Position numbers and translations under genes: made by a program. From Alligator mississippiensis (taxonomy: Eukaryota; Chordata; Crocodylia; Alligatoridae): DNA of 64,000 nt. The notes under the pieces were generated by a model that worked only from the letters and a program-made list of their open reading frames with translations, was not told where the DNA came from and made no database searches. The first letter of the stretch is position 1; each line of letters starts with the position of its first letter. Below are positions 1 through 64,000 of this stretch, piece after piece. The stretch covers positions 71,066,716 to 71,130,715 of the forward strand of contig NC_081831.1 in assembly GCF_030867095.1 (NCBI RefSeq), given 5' to 3'.

Positions 1-987
1 GTTAGGTTTCTCCGCTCCCCCAACAGAAAAGGCAAGGAGGAGGAGAGGAAGGGAGGAGAGAACATCCCCAGTGACATTTTGAAAATATACACCAAGGCCT
101 TCCCTAGTACCTTCCAACTCTAATTAGCAATCTTCATCTGGTGAATACCTTGCAAAATATGCCAGACTTGCTTGTGAAGTACTTACAAGCATCTAACCTG
201 AAGGCTTTCGAGCACTATTCAGAAGCAGGTTGGTGTGATCACTGCCCGCTACTGGAAACTTGTCTCAAGAGTATAGATTTACATGTCAGTGTTGATTACC
301 TACCTTTATATTCCACTATCCTGCATTAGAATCCAAATTAACTGCTGAATCACTCTGCTGTCTGGTGATAAAAATTAAAGCACCATTCTCCTTCACTAAC
401 AGTTTGCAAACTGAATTTGCTCATGAAGTCTTATCTATTTACTGACAATAAGAATATTCAGCAGAAGACAAACCAATGAAAAGGGTGAAAGAAATCAAGA
501 TGATGAACTATAAACCAGCAACAAGCATCAGCATTTTCTTTTAAGGAACTTTGATAAGGAGACTTGTGCTGCAATTTTTAGAAGAAGAGTAATTTCTACG
601 AGTACCAACCAATGCAGTCAAACCACAAGAAACTTACTGCACCCTTTACAAAGACGGTTAGGATTCTTCATCTAAACCACTGTTCTTCCTACAAGAACAA
701 GGAATTTCTCCAGGGCAAATGAGCTTTATTTCTGTTGCACCAAGACTGAAAAAGAACAGCAGCACTTAAATATTATAGCTATTAAACCATAGCTAGCAAA
801 TCATCAGTTAGGTTTTAGCACTCATGTAAATCTCTGCTCCATGCTTCTGCCCACACACTATCATTAGACTAGAAAGTTTCTTCTTTCTGCCCAGTGTTCC
901 CATTTATCTTTCCAGCAGGGGCCAGATGTTATACCCTTGCCAAGGGTATAAAGAGTGCTCTGTGCCTAACCATTATTCCAGCTACAC
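1..987. other. Intergenic, no recognised feature
   Basis: This is AT-rich sequence downstream of STAG2 with a purine-rich start (1-60). The only open frames are short and show no similarity I recognise. No exon-like splice context was found. Confidence 0.5.
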
Positions 988-1120
988 CAGGGGTAGGCAC
1001 TGCCACAACGAATGGCCCCTTCGCAGCTCACCTGCCATCTGCCCCTAGCATGCCAACATCTTATACAATCGAGGTTGCGGGTGCTTTTAGCACTCTGCCT
1101 AAAAATGTTGTTTAACCCTG
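988..1120. mobile_element. hAT-type MITE (133 bp)
   Basis: The element opens with CAGGGGTAGGCA and closes with TTTAACCCTG, a hAT-like terminal pair. The flanking 8-mers agctacac (980-987) and gtctacac (1121-1128) match at 6 of 8 positions, as expected for an aged 8-bp target duplication. There is no transposase; it is non-autonomous. Confidence 0.6.
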
Positions 1121-1528
1121 GTCTACACTTAGCTCTGTAAAGCATTTTGCTTTGATGCATTTGCCTACATACACATCACATTAAAATGAAATTTGATGTA
1201 AAAAGTACTTCAACTCGTGTCTTGATACAGAACGCATATACAGACTACACTTCTCTATCGTGCTGTTTGCACTCCCTAGTGTCAGGAAGCAGTGATGTAG
1301 CTTTCAAAAGAATTCTGGCAAAGAAGGTAAGCCTCTACTTAACATCTGTTACCAGGCAAAATAACACTAAGTGCATCTACATGAGATGCTTTACTTGAGA
1401 TTAGAGCTATTTACTACACAGTAAGTATCACCATTTACACATGCAGAAGCTTACTATGCATTAATTTGCCCTAATTACGAGTAAATTTGCTACCTGCAAA
1501 TGCAAGTAGAACATTTACTAGAGATTAC

Positions 1529-2190
1529 TTACTGAGTCCGTGTGTGCCCACATAGCGAATATGCTCCCAATCAGCTGGGCAGCAGGGGGCAGGAGATTTC
1601 TCCCCACCCCCAGGAGCTGCATGCTACTGGGGCAGGCTCCGCCACCATAGCCAGGACAGGGGCAATGTCCCCCTGACCCAGCAGCAGGGAGCTGCCAGCC
1701 CCCGCTCTGAAATCACAGAAGAAAAGATCCTTACCTCCCAGCCCGAGCCCCACAGTTGTGGGGCCCAGGCTGGGAGATCCTCATCTCCAAGTGCCAGGTT
1801 CGTGGTCCCAGGGCTGGGAGATAAGGATCTCAGTGGGCGCCTCTACAATCACAGAGCAGGGGCTCGAAGCTCCCTGCTGTTGGGGCAGGAGAACATTGTC
1901 CCTGCCAGGGCACCAATGGTGGTGATCACCTTGGCAACAGGCAGTTCCTGGGGGCAGGGAGCAATATCCCAGCCCCTGCCAGGAGACAGCTGTCTCGTGG
2001 TCCCTGGGCTAGCAACCAGGGGGAGACTAGACCTCACCCTGGCTGCCTTAGGTACCCTGTGCAAGGCCACAGCTAATCTGCTCCCACTTTCCTGCACATG
2101 TAGACATGTGCCTGTGAGAGTTTACTCCAGAGTAGTTGACTTTAAGCTGCTCCCGGATTATTTGCACATGTAGATGCACCCACTGAGTAT
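1529..2190. repeat. GC-rich fold-back repeat
   Basis: The outer ends (tactgagtccgtgtgtgc near 1530; rc of the 2150-2190 end, tactcagtgggtgcatc) are loosely inverted. Inside, 1571-1753 read on the minus strand and 1802-1985 read on the plus strand carry the same sequence: both translate to a GLG-KDL ... RAGA-SSLLLGQ ... SSWG pattern. The two arms are about 185 bp with a gap of about 50 bp. The open frames are by-products of the GC-rich repeat, not genes. Confidence 0.5.
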
Positions 2191-2577
2191 CAAATACCTA
2201 TTATGAACTTTAATATGATATAGGTCAGAATTAATTTGCCTAATAATTTGGAACAAGTACAGTGGAGAAACTCAGGTTTGGTCTGGACAAATCAAAGCAG
2301 AAAGGGACTGAATTCATTGAATAAGTTTTCATGATTTGCCCACATCTGCTGTTGATATAGCATTAGAGAAATGAGATTAAGCAGCTACAATACGTAGGAT
2401 TGAAATGGAACATGGCTATGAAATACTCAACCTTTTGTAATGGTTTGGTCACTGCTTTGGGAAACAGCCGACTTGGAACAGGACATTATCTAGTATTTAA
2501 TATGCCTATTACTAATTTTAACTTTATTCACACCTTATTTGTACTAGCACTGCCATTTCAGTTTAATTTCTAGCAAC

Positions 2578-2934
2578 CAGGGATCCTGGTTTTCTCCGAT
2601 TAAAAAAAGTAACCTAAAAGTAACAACTGTGGGCCTCGGGCTGATCTTTTTTCCTGTGATTTCAGAGCGGGGGCTGCTGCTACTGGGTCAGTGGGACATC
2701 GTCCCTGTCCGGGCTCCGGTGGCAGAACCTGCCCTAGTAGCCTGCAGCTCCTGGGGGCAGGGAGCAAAACCTGTTATTAAAGTGAAATACCACTAATATA
2801 CAGACAGATACAGATATATATATATAGTGGTGTTTCATTTGAATCATGGAAATGTGGATTATGGGCTACTTTTTTAATCTGAAAATTGGGGATTATTTTT
2901 TTTTTTTTTAAATCAGAGAAAACCAGGATCTCTG
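2578..2934. mobile_element. Terminal-inverted-repeat element, nested repeats inside
   Basis: The left end CAGGGATCCTGGTTTTC and the right end (reverse complement CAGAGATCCTGGTTTTC) are inverted repeats that continue into CTCYGATT. The flanks ctagcaac and ctaataat are a weak 8-bp match (5 of 8). It contains a third copy of the GC-rich unit seen at 1571-1985 (about 2640-2770) and an inner hairpin, agtgaaataccacta paired with tagtggtgtttcatt, around a TA run. Confidence 0.5.
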
Positions 2935-5900
2935 CTAATAATATAAGCATGTAGTTTGCTTTGTGTGTTGAACTTCTGTCTATAATCTCTGGTCTTTTCC
3001 CAGATCACCTATCCAAAATCATGAAAAAAATACTTTGGCCTTCCTCATATTCTAATAGAAAACCTTCCTTTGTCGCAAATCTCTGTAGAAGTCATTATTC
3101 TTACATTCAGAAGCTTCCATTCTACAGGTCAAAGAGTTAGAGATGCCAGCTTGACAGTGAAGTCAAAATGATCTCTATCATCTTATGAATACCCTGCTGA
3201 GAACAGTCCCCCTCTAGCCCCCACCCCACATTGCTATCTACACTTGAGGCAGAAGAAGTGATTCTAGCTTCTATCTTCTCCTAGGCAGTTAAATACAGAA
3301 TGAGAGGCTGGAACAAAAGGGCCACCTTAAATTCATGTTGAGAATGGAGTGAAGACAGCAGTGACATTTCAACCACGATACCTTTTTCAGAAACAATCTA
3401 TAAAAGAAACAAAGTTAGAGTTTCTGTTAAGTTGGCTTTACTTTTTCTCTGTATAAAACCTCTCCTTAAGAAAGCTTCTTGGTTAAAATGTCACCAGTAC
3501 CTTTATTTCCAAAGTTGTATTAGGTCTTTTGTTCTATTTGCAGCTCTCATGCTGATGCAGCAGCATTGTCTTTTTTATTTCCAGATGATAGTCTAACATA
3601 TCTCCTTGGCCAAGATTTTCAATTGTTCCTTACTTTTTCCAAATAAACGTAAAAGAAAAAAAGTTAGTTATTTGAATTTCCAGCAGGTTTATTTAAGTCA
3701 CAGTTCATTTCTGCTAATCAGAGAAATGGGAAAAAACTATTCTGGAGAAATTTAGTGTTCTTTGCCAGCAGGGACCCAACTGTCTGAATGATGTAGTGTC
3801 CTTTGAACTCTGGAAAAAGGACAGAGTGACCCAAATACAATGCTTCAAACCGAAAAACGCAAAAAAATTGTGGTCGGAAGATGCTTCTAAACTCAGTCCA
3901 GATTCCCAATCTGAAGTTTAACTTGGACAAAAACCTGAAACTATCATAATACATAACAAAAGCCTATGCAATTAACTATATAGTCTGATTCATCAGGTAG
4001 GAATAAATCTTAAAGAGCAAAGATGAGAAAAAACACACATCTCAAGTCCCTCAGCTCCAGCCTGCTATGGACTCTGACTGTAAAATGCTTCACAGTGTAC
4101 CACTCAGTTTGTGTCAAGCCTACAAAAGGCAACCTTTGTCAGTCCTGCATATCATTTACACATGAGACACAAAGGGAACTGAGGAAGACTTACTTAAAAG
4201 TTATTCTAAAAGGGAAGATGCAGTGTTGCAAGAGAAAAAAAGGGGAGACAATGGAAGTTACTTAAGAATAGAATACCTGTCACCTTTTAGTCTTAGACAC
4301 CTTCCTAAAAACCTCCTGTTGCCAAGAGCCACCAGTGAAATGAATGAAAAGGCTAAATTGAAAGACCCCATCCTCCAAATTCCTAGTAGAAACTCGCGTT
4401 AGGGTTGCCACAAGAAAAGTACAAATGCATCATCTCCTACAATTATGAACATCTGCACAGTAAAACTTGCAAAACTAAACACCTTCAAGCAGGATACAAA
4501 GAATACAGGTACCAATTTAATGGGAAAAGCTGCATTGCCATACCTTTAGAATCAGTACCACTACTGAGACTACTACATACGTTTTAAAGCACTTCAAGAC
4601 ATGGTTATAATGGAAAGCTTCAACAACTGATGCTCACAAAAATAATCTGTTTTTTAAAAGGCAAAAGATTACAACCTAGGAAGCGTAATAACGAAGAAAC
4701 ATGTTTTATCAGTTCACGTGTCTTTAATACTTTCTTATACAATTCAGTAGTATTTAAATGTAAAGATATGGAGAGCATTATGTCTAAGGCAGTCTAAGCA
4801 TAAATATGCCATATCTTATCAGTAAGCACCATTGTGCACACTACGAAAAACAAGTGGATGTGGTTTGCTTTTTTGTCTATACAGTAAGTGAAGTTTAACT
4901 GTCTGAAAAAAAAAAAAAAAACAAGATAAAGCTGTGAAAAAATGTGTTAAAATAATAAGAGATCTGTGACACTCAAAACTGTGGTTTAACTGCCATTTAA
5001 AAGAAAAAAGCGAAACACATGGCTTCCTGGAATGATCATATGGTGCGGTAAAAAACAGAAGCTTTCACATGGAACTGCCAATAGAGTAGTCACATGCTGA
5101 AGTATTCTTCTGAATTCTAGTCATTGGGCAAACACCGAAGCTGGCTAAGATGACGACCACTCACACAGCAGCTCTGAGTCAACCAAACAGCATCATCTAT
5201 TGACAAAACTAAGGCACAACATCAGTTTCAATTTAAAGAAGTAATTTCCTATTGTGAAAGGTGTTCAAGACATGAAAGGCAACAAAATAAATGAGACTAT
5301 GGAAATACAAGCTAGTAGGAAGGTACGTGAAAAATAGCAAGTCTTAAAATGTAAAAGGTCAAACACACTGACCCAATACTGTACGCTATATTTCTCCTAC
5401 GGCCAAATCCTAGTAATTCAAGACACATCCTTAACATAAAGGGAAACCCAATTAAACAGAAATGCTTATTTCCCCAATAACACACTGTCCTATTTAGTCC
5501 TGGCAGCTTAATTCAAAACACACTGCTAGGACCCAGGATGGAGGTCTCTCAGCTAATAAAAATTTCTTACCTGATAATCTTCTCTTGAATGGGCTAGAGT
5601 TTCATTTGCAGAATTTAAAATGATCCATGTTTGTTGCTGGTACTTCCTGGACATAGTCCTGCCTTCTATCTCATGTCTGCCAAAGTTCTGCCTCCGGCAG
5701 CAATGTAAGTTGATAGTTCAATTTCTACAACTGTTGTTTTAGAAATTGAATTGTGTTGGGGTTTTTTTCATTCAGTAGTGAATTTAGTCCAACATCTAGC
5801 TTCTTGCCTCAGCTGAAGAGCTACTGGATCAATGAAGCTCTGTCATTCTGAAATCTGTGTCATGTACCCTTACTAAAAATTATTACCATTTCTGTATTTT

Positions 5901-6764
5901 TTTTACAATCAGACTCAACTTTGAAAGTACTTATAATACACTCTTATTTTTAAGGGCTATTTTAAAAACAGAATTTGGACTGCTACTACTCCAATATTAG
6001 ACATTTTATTTTTCAGTATTTTATAACTGCTTTATTAAAAGTAATATAAATAAATTGGTTCTTCTAACCATCGGGAGTTTTAAATTTTGTTCTGTTTGGT
6101 CAAAAACAACTCCCTGGCAAAGTGATTATTAAACAGTCTTAAAATCTCATTCTATATAAAGAAAACTAGTGTCAGGACAGCCTGACACTACACGTGACCT
6201 GGAAAAAAAAAAAAAAAAAAAAAAGCAGATATGAATTTGCTTAGAACACTGGGCCACATTTTAAAGTGTAGGGCCTAATAAAAAACTGAGTTAAAAGAAA
6301 ATGCTCCTATTGAATTCAGTGGCATTTGGATCCATTTCTTGATATTTAAAAGTAAGACATTGTATCCAGACAAGTTCCTTAATGAACTGCCCAGTTTTCA
6401 TAAGCTTGTAATGCTTAAGAAGAAAGACACAAGAAATTCAAACTATTCAAAATGAAGGCATATATTCACAGAGTCTAGCTGCAAACATTTCGGTTGTAAG
6501 AGGATAGGCCATGATTTTTCAGTCAGAAACAGCCAAGTAATTAAATAAGAGAAGCAGGACTGGTAGTAGTAACTGAAGAGATGAAAGAAAGAGATGGAAG
6601 TTGACAAATAAACTAAGTTGTATCCTTGCTCTTTTTTGCATCAATCACAATTATATAGCTGATACTCTCTTATTTGATCTCTTCTTGAATAGGTGCGTTT
6701 TTAACAGATTATCACAAAACAAGTGTGCAGCTTATGGCTTTAAACAGATGTTCATTTCTAGTAG
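2935..6764. other. Intergenic, no gene seen
   Basis: This sequence is AT-rich and without supported genes. It holds poly(A) tracts near 4905-4921 and 6202-6223 and a perfect 10-bp hairpin at 6167-6190. A stretch near 5550-5870 (around ttcttacctgataatcttc) may be an old interspersed repeat that I cannot name. Confidence 0.45.
6167..6190. repeat. Perfect short hairpin
   Basis: TAGTGTCAGG (6167-6176) and CCTGACACTA (6181-6190) are exact inverted repeats around the loop ACAG. A run of about 22 A follows 12 bp later. It could be the end of a small mobile element; there is no other support. Confidence 0.5.
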
Positions 6765-7330
6765 TGACATTTCTCTATCACTAGAAATGTTTCCACGAAA
6801 GGGAGCAAGCAGTACAGGGGTTCAGCCTACAACTCTCCCTTCTCCATTGCTCCACATGCCCTCCTCAATCTGGGATGATCCTGGTCCAGGAAAAGCATGG
6901 AAAGCTGGCCTGCACCATTTGTCTCGTTCATGGTGGACTAGAGCAGTGGGGCAAAGCCCCCCTACCTGCTCCTTACACCAGGGGAGCAGGCAGCAGCAGC
7001 AGCTTGGTCTCAGCAAGGCACAATGAGCCTTTCCTCACTGCTCAACTCTGCCTGGGTGTAGGAGAAGGCAAGCAGCAGCTGCTCCCCCAATTTTCCTCAG
7101 TTAGGGTGACCCCAGTCCTAGAAAAAAATATATGGAATACTTCTCTGCCACTCAATTCCTGGTCCCTGGGAGAAGTCAGCAGCAGGAAACTCCTGGGAGG
7201 GGCATCTACCAGGTCAGAGACAGGTTATTTTTGTTCTGGGAGAAATAGTGAGTGCTTGTCTAACTCATGGTCTCTACTGGGAGAGCTGAAATTTTCCCAG
7301 TAGAAACGTAACACCAGTACATGGCCTTAA
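6765..7330. repeat. GC-rich interspersed repeat related to 29577-30881
   Basis: It shares gcagtggggcaaagcc and serine/glutamine-coding degenerate repeats with the element at 29577-30881. Its right end (reverse complement cgtttctactgggaaaa) matches that element's left end (tgtttctactgggtaaaa). The two open frames here (6601-7026, 6875-7303) are consequences of the GC-rich repeat. Confidence 0.45.
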
Positions 7331-9004
7331 TCGCTACAGAACAAATCAGAAATATGCTCGTCCCAGGCAATAATTTCAATGCTGAAAGTGACAAAAATGA
7401 TCATAGGAATTACTTAAGCTAAGCTCACTTCAGAGCTATTAATCGTTTAAAATAAGCATTTGAAATAGATTTAAGATCTAGAAAATCAGATGGCAAGGAT
7501 TATAATCAGTAAACTGTGAAGAAAAACTGAGTTTCACTAATCTATTATTAGTCTTTGGGCATATTAATGAAATTATAGATTAAAAGAACAAGTTGGCAAT
7601 TCATTTAGATTTTCAAAAAAATTATTTGACAAAGGCTGTCAAGCATAATCCTTTAAGGAAACTAAGCAGCCATGTGGTGATAAGCAAAGCTCTATTGTGA
7701 GTCAGAAAATGTCTAAGATAAAGCACCACATTTTTATCATGGGTATATGTTAATATTTTTCTTTTCAGGTTCCACAACAGACTCATACATTATGTCACTT
7801 ACTTGGAAAAAGACCAAAAGAAGAGAGCAGTAAAGTGGCAAAAACTGTAAATTATTATTTAGTTAAATACAGACCAAAATCAGACTTAAATTAAGTACAA
7901 GGGTAATGTGAAGGCAGAAAGAATATTAGATAGGAACAATTTGAGCCACTTAACGACACTTTAGCCAGTTCCAAATTAACTCGCAACTCAAGAAAAATTT
8001 ATTAATACGTTCACTGTAAACCTCTGCTTTATTACTAGGGAACCTGAGAAGGACTTTTCTTATAAAGAGATGAAAACAAACTAAACTGTTTGAAAGGAAA
8101 GATATACAACTTGATGAGAGGTCAAAAGAAGGTAAAAGTCATACTTGACATTATTATTTATCCTCTTTCATGATATAATGCAACACACTGGGGTGCTGTA
8201 AATTTGAAAGAGAACAAAAATTAATGGAAAGGAAATCTCTTTTCTAAAAAAATTGCACAAATAACTTGAGGCACACTTTCATACAGCATTAGAAATGCAA
8301 CAGTAGGATATAAGAGGACTGAACATTTATAAGGACACTATGCCTCCCTGCTCACCTGGTACAGGCAGCTTGGGCCAAGGGGGAGTTCGTGGAAGGGGTG
8401 CAAAGCATCCAGGGATGCTGGGAGACTGAGTTAACCTGAATTTAGAAGGTATCTGGGACAGAAGTTCAATAAACTGATTCAACTTAAATCAGTTAAGTCT
8501 GATACTACATCCATCCAGGTTCATCTTAAACCAGTTTTGGCCATTTTGAAAGTGGTTTATGTGCACCGAACTTCAGTTGGATTACAGATCTGAACTGACT
8601 GCTGATCACTTATACCGGTTCGCATGTAGTTTCTGTCCCTAGCCCTAAAGGCATGCCAACTGATGCCACAATTATGGCTTGGTGTTAATGAATAGATCAT
8701 TTTCTTATACTTCTGGCATCTGAATTCAAAAAGCAGTAAAATCAGATAGTGAGCAATGTAAAGAATGTTAACAATCCTTTAAGAAATGAAAGGCTACGGC
8801 AACCCATACTCTTCCTTGTTTTTAAATCAATTAACCATTGATTTTTCTGGCATATGAAAGAACTATACAAAACTTAATTTTATTTTCAAGTACTAACACT
8901 AGAAAATCTTACTCTGTATTTACAGTTAATGTTCTGTATAGCAATTAACCTCAGATTAAAGAACATTTAAAACAGTCATGATTGCATAACTTTTCTACTT
9001 TAAA
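7331..9004. other. Intergenic; probable old repeat at about 8340-8665
   Basis: This is AT-rich sequence without a gene. The segment at 8340-8665 is less AT-rich and contains aaccagttttggcc and ccggttcgcatgtag stretches that look like a decayed dispersed repeat; I cannot assign a family. Confidence 0.35.
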
Positions 9005-11111
9005 TTATTAACCCAATTAGTGCTTTATTCACATTTTAAAAACTTGTACAATTTATTACAAATATAAAACAGTGCAGTTTTCCATACAGTATCCCAACTC
9101 TTGAGACAAACACTTAAAAGACATGGAAAAAGATTTGATTTCTATAAACATAACATTTGCATTACACCCTTATTTTCATTGTATTCCCCTACCCGATTTA
9201 AAAAGATCAAACATACAACATACTGTAGGTTTATTTTTATTCAAAAAGTTACTGTCTCAAGACATAAATACAAATCAGAAAACAGTACAATTAGGACAAT
9301 AGAATGTGGAGGACAACAGGTTAAGGTAAATATATAAAACATTTTTAGCTGGTTGAAAACATAAAGCTGTAAGAACTGCTTTCACAAAGAAACACTCCTT
9401 CAAGAGTAAGAAAAAATCAACTTAAGTTTAAAATCATATATACAGTCCTCTCAGCAGTTCTATTAAATGCAGTGGTGTGAAAAACAATATAGGCAGTACT
9501 TTTAGACATGAGAATATTTATTTACGTAAAATGAGTTAGGCAGATCTGTTTTTGAGTTTGTTGTTACCCCATGATTTAGTAAAATAATTATATTTTATCA
9601 TGATCCTTTAGATAACCTATGGTTTTTGGCTACCACAGCCCAATGTTTATTTTCTGAATCTAGAAACAGGAAGCCTTTTTGTATTCACCCATTTGGGGAG
9701 ATTCTTGTATTGCAAGCATATTAAGGCATGGAATGATTAAAATAATATACCTCAAGAACTGAGAGACAACTGACAAAAAATATACATATGTAATATAAGT
9801 TAATATTTCCTTTAAAATGATGTCTAGCTGCCTAAGCCTTGCAAAATGAGTTGATGTCAAAATGGCATAGATCCACTTTCTGTTTTAGACTGATTTAATT
9901 TATTTATGAAAGGACACAAAATGAAGTTTAAAGCTTAGCTTTCAAAGAATATTATGGGTTGTTTATGAATTTCTATTATCCAATCTAATTTACATACAGA
10001 GGAAATGTACTGTAACCTGTTAGAAGTATCTTTAACCTGAAGACTGCTTGCAAAGACAGATAGATAAAACAATATAAAATACAAATTTAAAAATCATTTT
10101 AAAGCATGAATTCTCATGCTTTTCTATTTTTAAACATTGTTAAACTTTCAATATATTTCTGAAACCTCATAATTTTAAGTTGGAATTTAAAAGTAAGAAA
10201 AAACTAAACAAACTGCGCAATTATAAAATCAGCACCAATTTATATATATATATAATTTTATTTAAAATTTAGATCCCTATTCCCACACTCTAATAAGCTG
10301 TATAATTTTTGTTTAGAATTTTTCTGCAAACATACTACAATAAGCTTCTTTATTTGGAGACAAAATACAGTGGCACTACTGGAAGGAATTTCACAACATT
10401 ACATTTTTTCTTAAAGGACAAGCAAACTTTCAGGGTTGATAATGGGCAAGCAAGATTGAGTTCTGTTGCTTTCTGGAAGTTCGTGGTTTCTGGACCTTTC
10501 AGAGAAGGTTATAGTGATGCTTTTGGATTTGAAAAACATTTTAAATGAAAAAAGTGTCGATAAAATTTCTGCTACATTTACTTTTTTATGTGGTTATCAT
10601 AATTAAAACAAAGCTTCTCTTGATGCAATTTAAGCATTTAATTTAAAATGTCAAAACTTCTGGTTCTACTACTCTACAAAAATCAATTCATCTACCATTT
10701 CAGTCCACAAATGTAAACAGGAATCCAGCAGAGCTCATGATTTAGTACAACCAGGCAAAGAATAAAGAGAGGGCCTTAACAAATTGGTATCAAACCCCTC
10801 TCAGACTTTTAGATCAAAACTAAGGAGGCAATACTTGTTATGATTTGGAAATAAACTGATAACACATAAATAAAACATTGGTTTTCCAACAAAAACTGTA
10901 GCTTATCCTCAAATTGTTTACTTGTCCTTTACATTTCATTTTTCAGGCAAACAAAACTGCCCCTTCAATGCACTTGATCTTGAAAGCATGTCATTCTCCT
11001 TAGAGAAAAATCTGTTCAGAATTTCACTGTATCTACCACAATTTTGTATTTAAAAACTTCCTCTTCCACTTAGAAAATGACTTCACCACTGATTTATTTG
11101 CTGATCTGGTA
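9005..11111 (-). other. STAG2: STAG2 3' untranslated region (predicted extent)
   Basis: This AT-rich, repeat-poor sequence follows the stop codon on the minus strand and has no open frame of note. The extent of about 2.1 kb is set by the paired AATAAA signals near 9024 and 9052 and is similar to the human 3' UTR length I recall. It includes a short TA dinucleotide run near 10244-10254. The exact end needs transcript data. Confidence 0.6.
9024..9057 (-). terminator. Tandem polyadenylation signals
   Basis: Two AATAAA hexamers read on the minus strand at 9052-9057 (gtaataaattg) and 9024-9029 (gaataaagcac), 28 bp apart. Moderately T-rich sequence follows downstream (below about 8990, minus sense). 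Cleavage would be expected near 9000-9012. Other AATAAA copies exist in this AT-rich stretch, so the assignment is inference. Confidence 0.5.

Positions 11112-64000
<52,889 letters not shown>

Noticed and set aside
1..9000. A second gene downstream of STAG2
   Set aside because: No run of splice-bounded, conserved-looking exons was found; only short random frames and repeats.

Overview
The window is vertebrate nuclear DNA: AT-rich, with about thirty short exons separated by repeat-filled GT-AG introns. The repeats (a CR1 LINE whose 3' end looks crocodilian, hAT- and Tigger-type short DNA elements, and fold-back repeats containing agctttcgggatc-type motifs) suggest a crocodilian, most likely an alligator. 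That species call is inference from remembered repeat consensus sequences.

One protein-coding gene fills about 54 kb. It is STAG2 (cohesin subunit SA-2) on the minus strand. I recovered 31 coding exons, from 63358 down to the stop codon at 11112. They join in one continuous reading frame of 1,221 codons plus stop. The first roughly 41 codons, by comparison with human, and the 5' UTR lie beyond position 64000. The paralogue is identified by STAG2-specific segments such as [20 protein letters not shown] and the C terminus VLGVSMF. The 3' UTR probably runs from 11111 to about 9000, ending at two AATAAA signals.

Layout: 1-9000 is intergenic sequence downstream of STAG2, holding a hAT MITE (988-1120), a GC-rich fold-back (about 1530-2190), a terminal-inverted-repeat element (2578-2934) and a GC-rich repeat (about 6765-7330). 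9000-11135 is the terminal exon. 11136-20561 holds the C-terminal coding exons, including an in-frame cassette exon (15921-16034) and a nearly perfect 143-bp palindrome (13897-14198). 20562-45810 holds the HEAT-repeat exons, with several insertions: a GC-rich 1.3-kb element at 29577-30881 and a Tigger MITE at 37903-38424. 43259-45810 encodes most of the stromalin conservative domain. 45811-64000 holds the STAG-domain and N-terminal exons and the largest repeats: a Tigger-like element at 49293, a hAT MITE at 49784, an 850-bp hAT-like element at 58377 and a 2.3-kb decayed CR1 at 59300-61640.

I found no RNA gene, CRISPR array, operon or second protein-coding gene, and no evidence of an undescribed biological system. 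The points most worth checking are the fold-back architecture of one repeat family, an Ala-to-Pro change at an exon junction that also weakens a splice donor, the cassette exon, and a perfect 61-bp tandem duplication.
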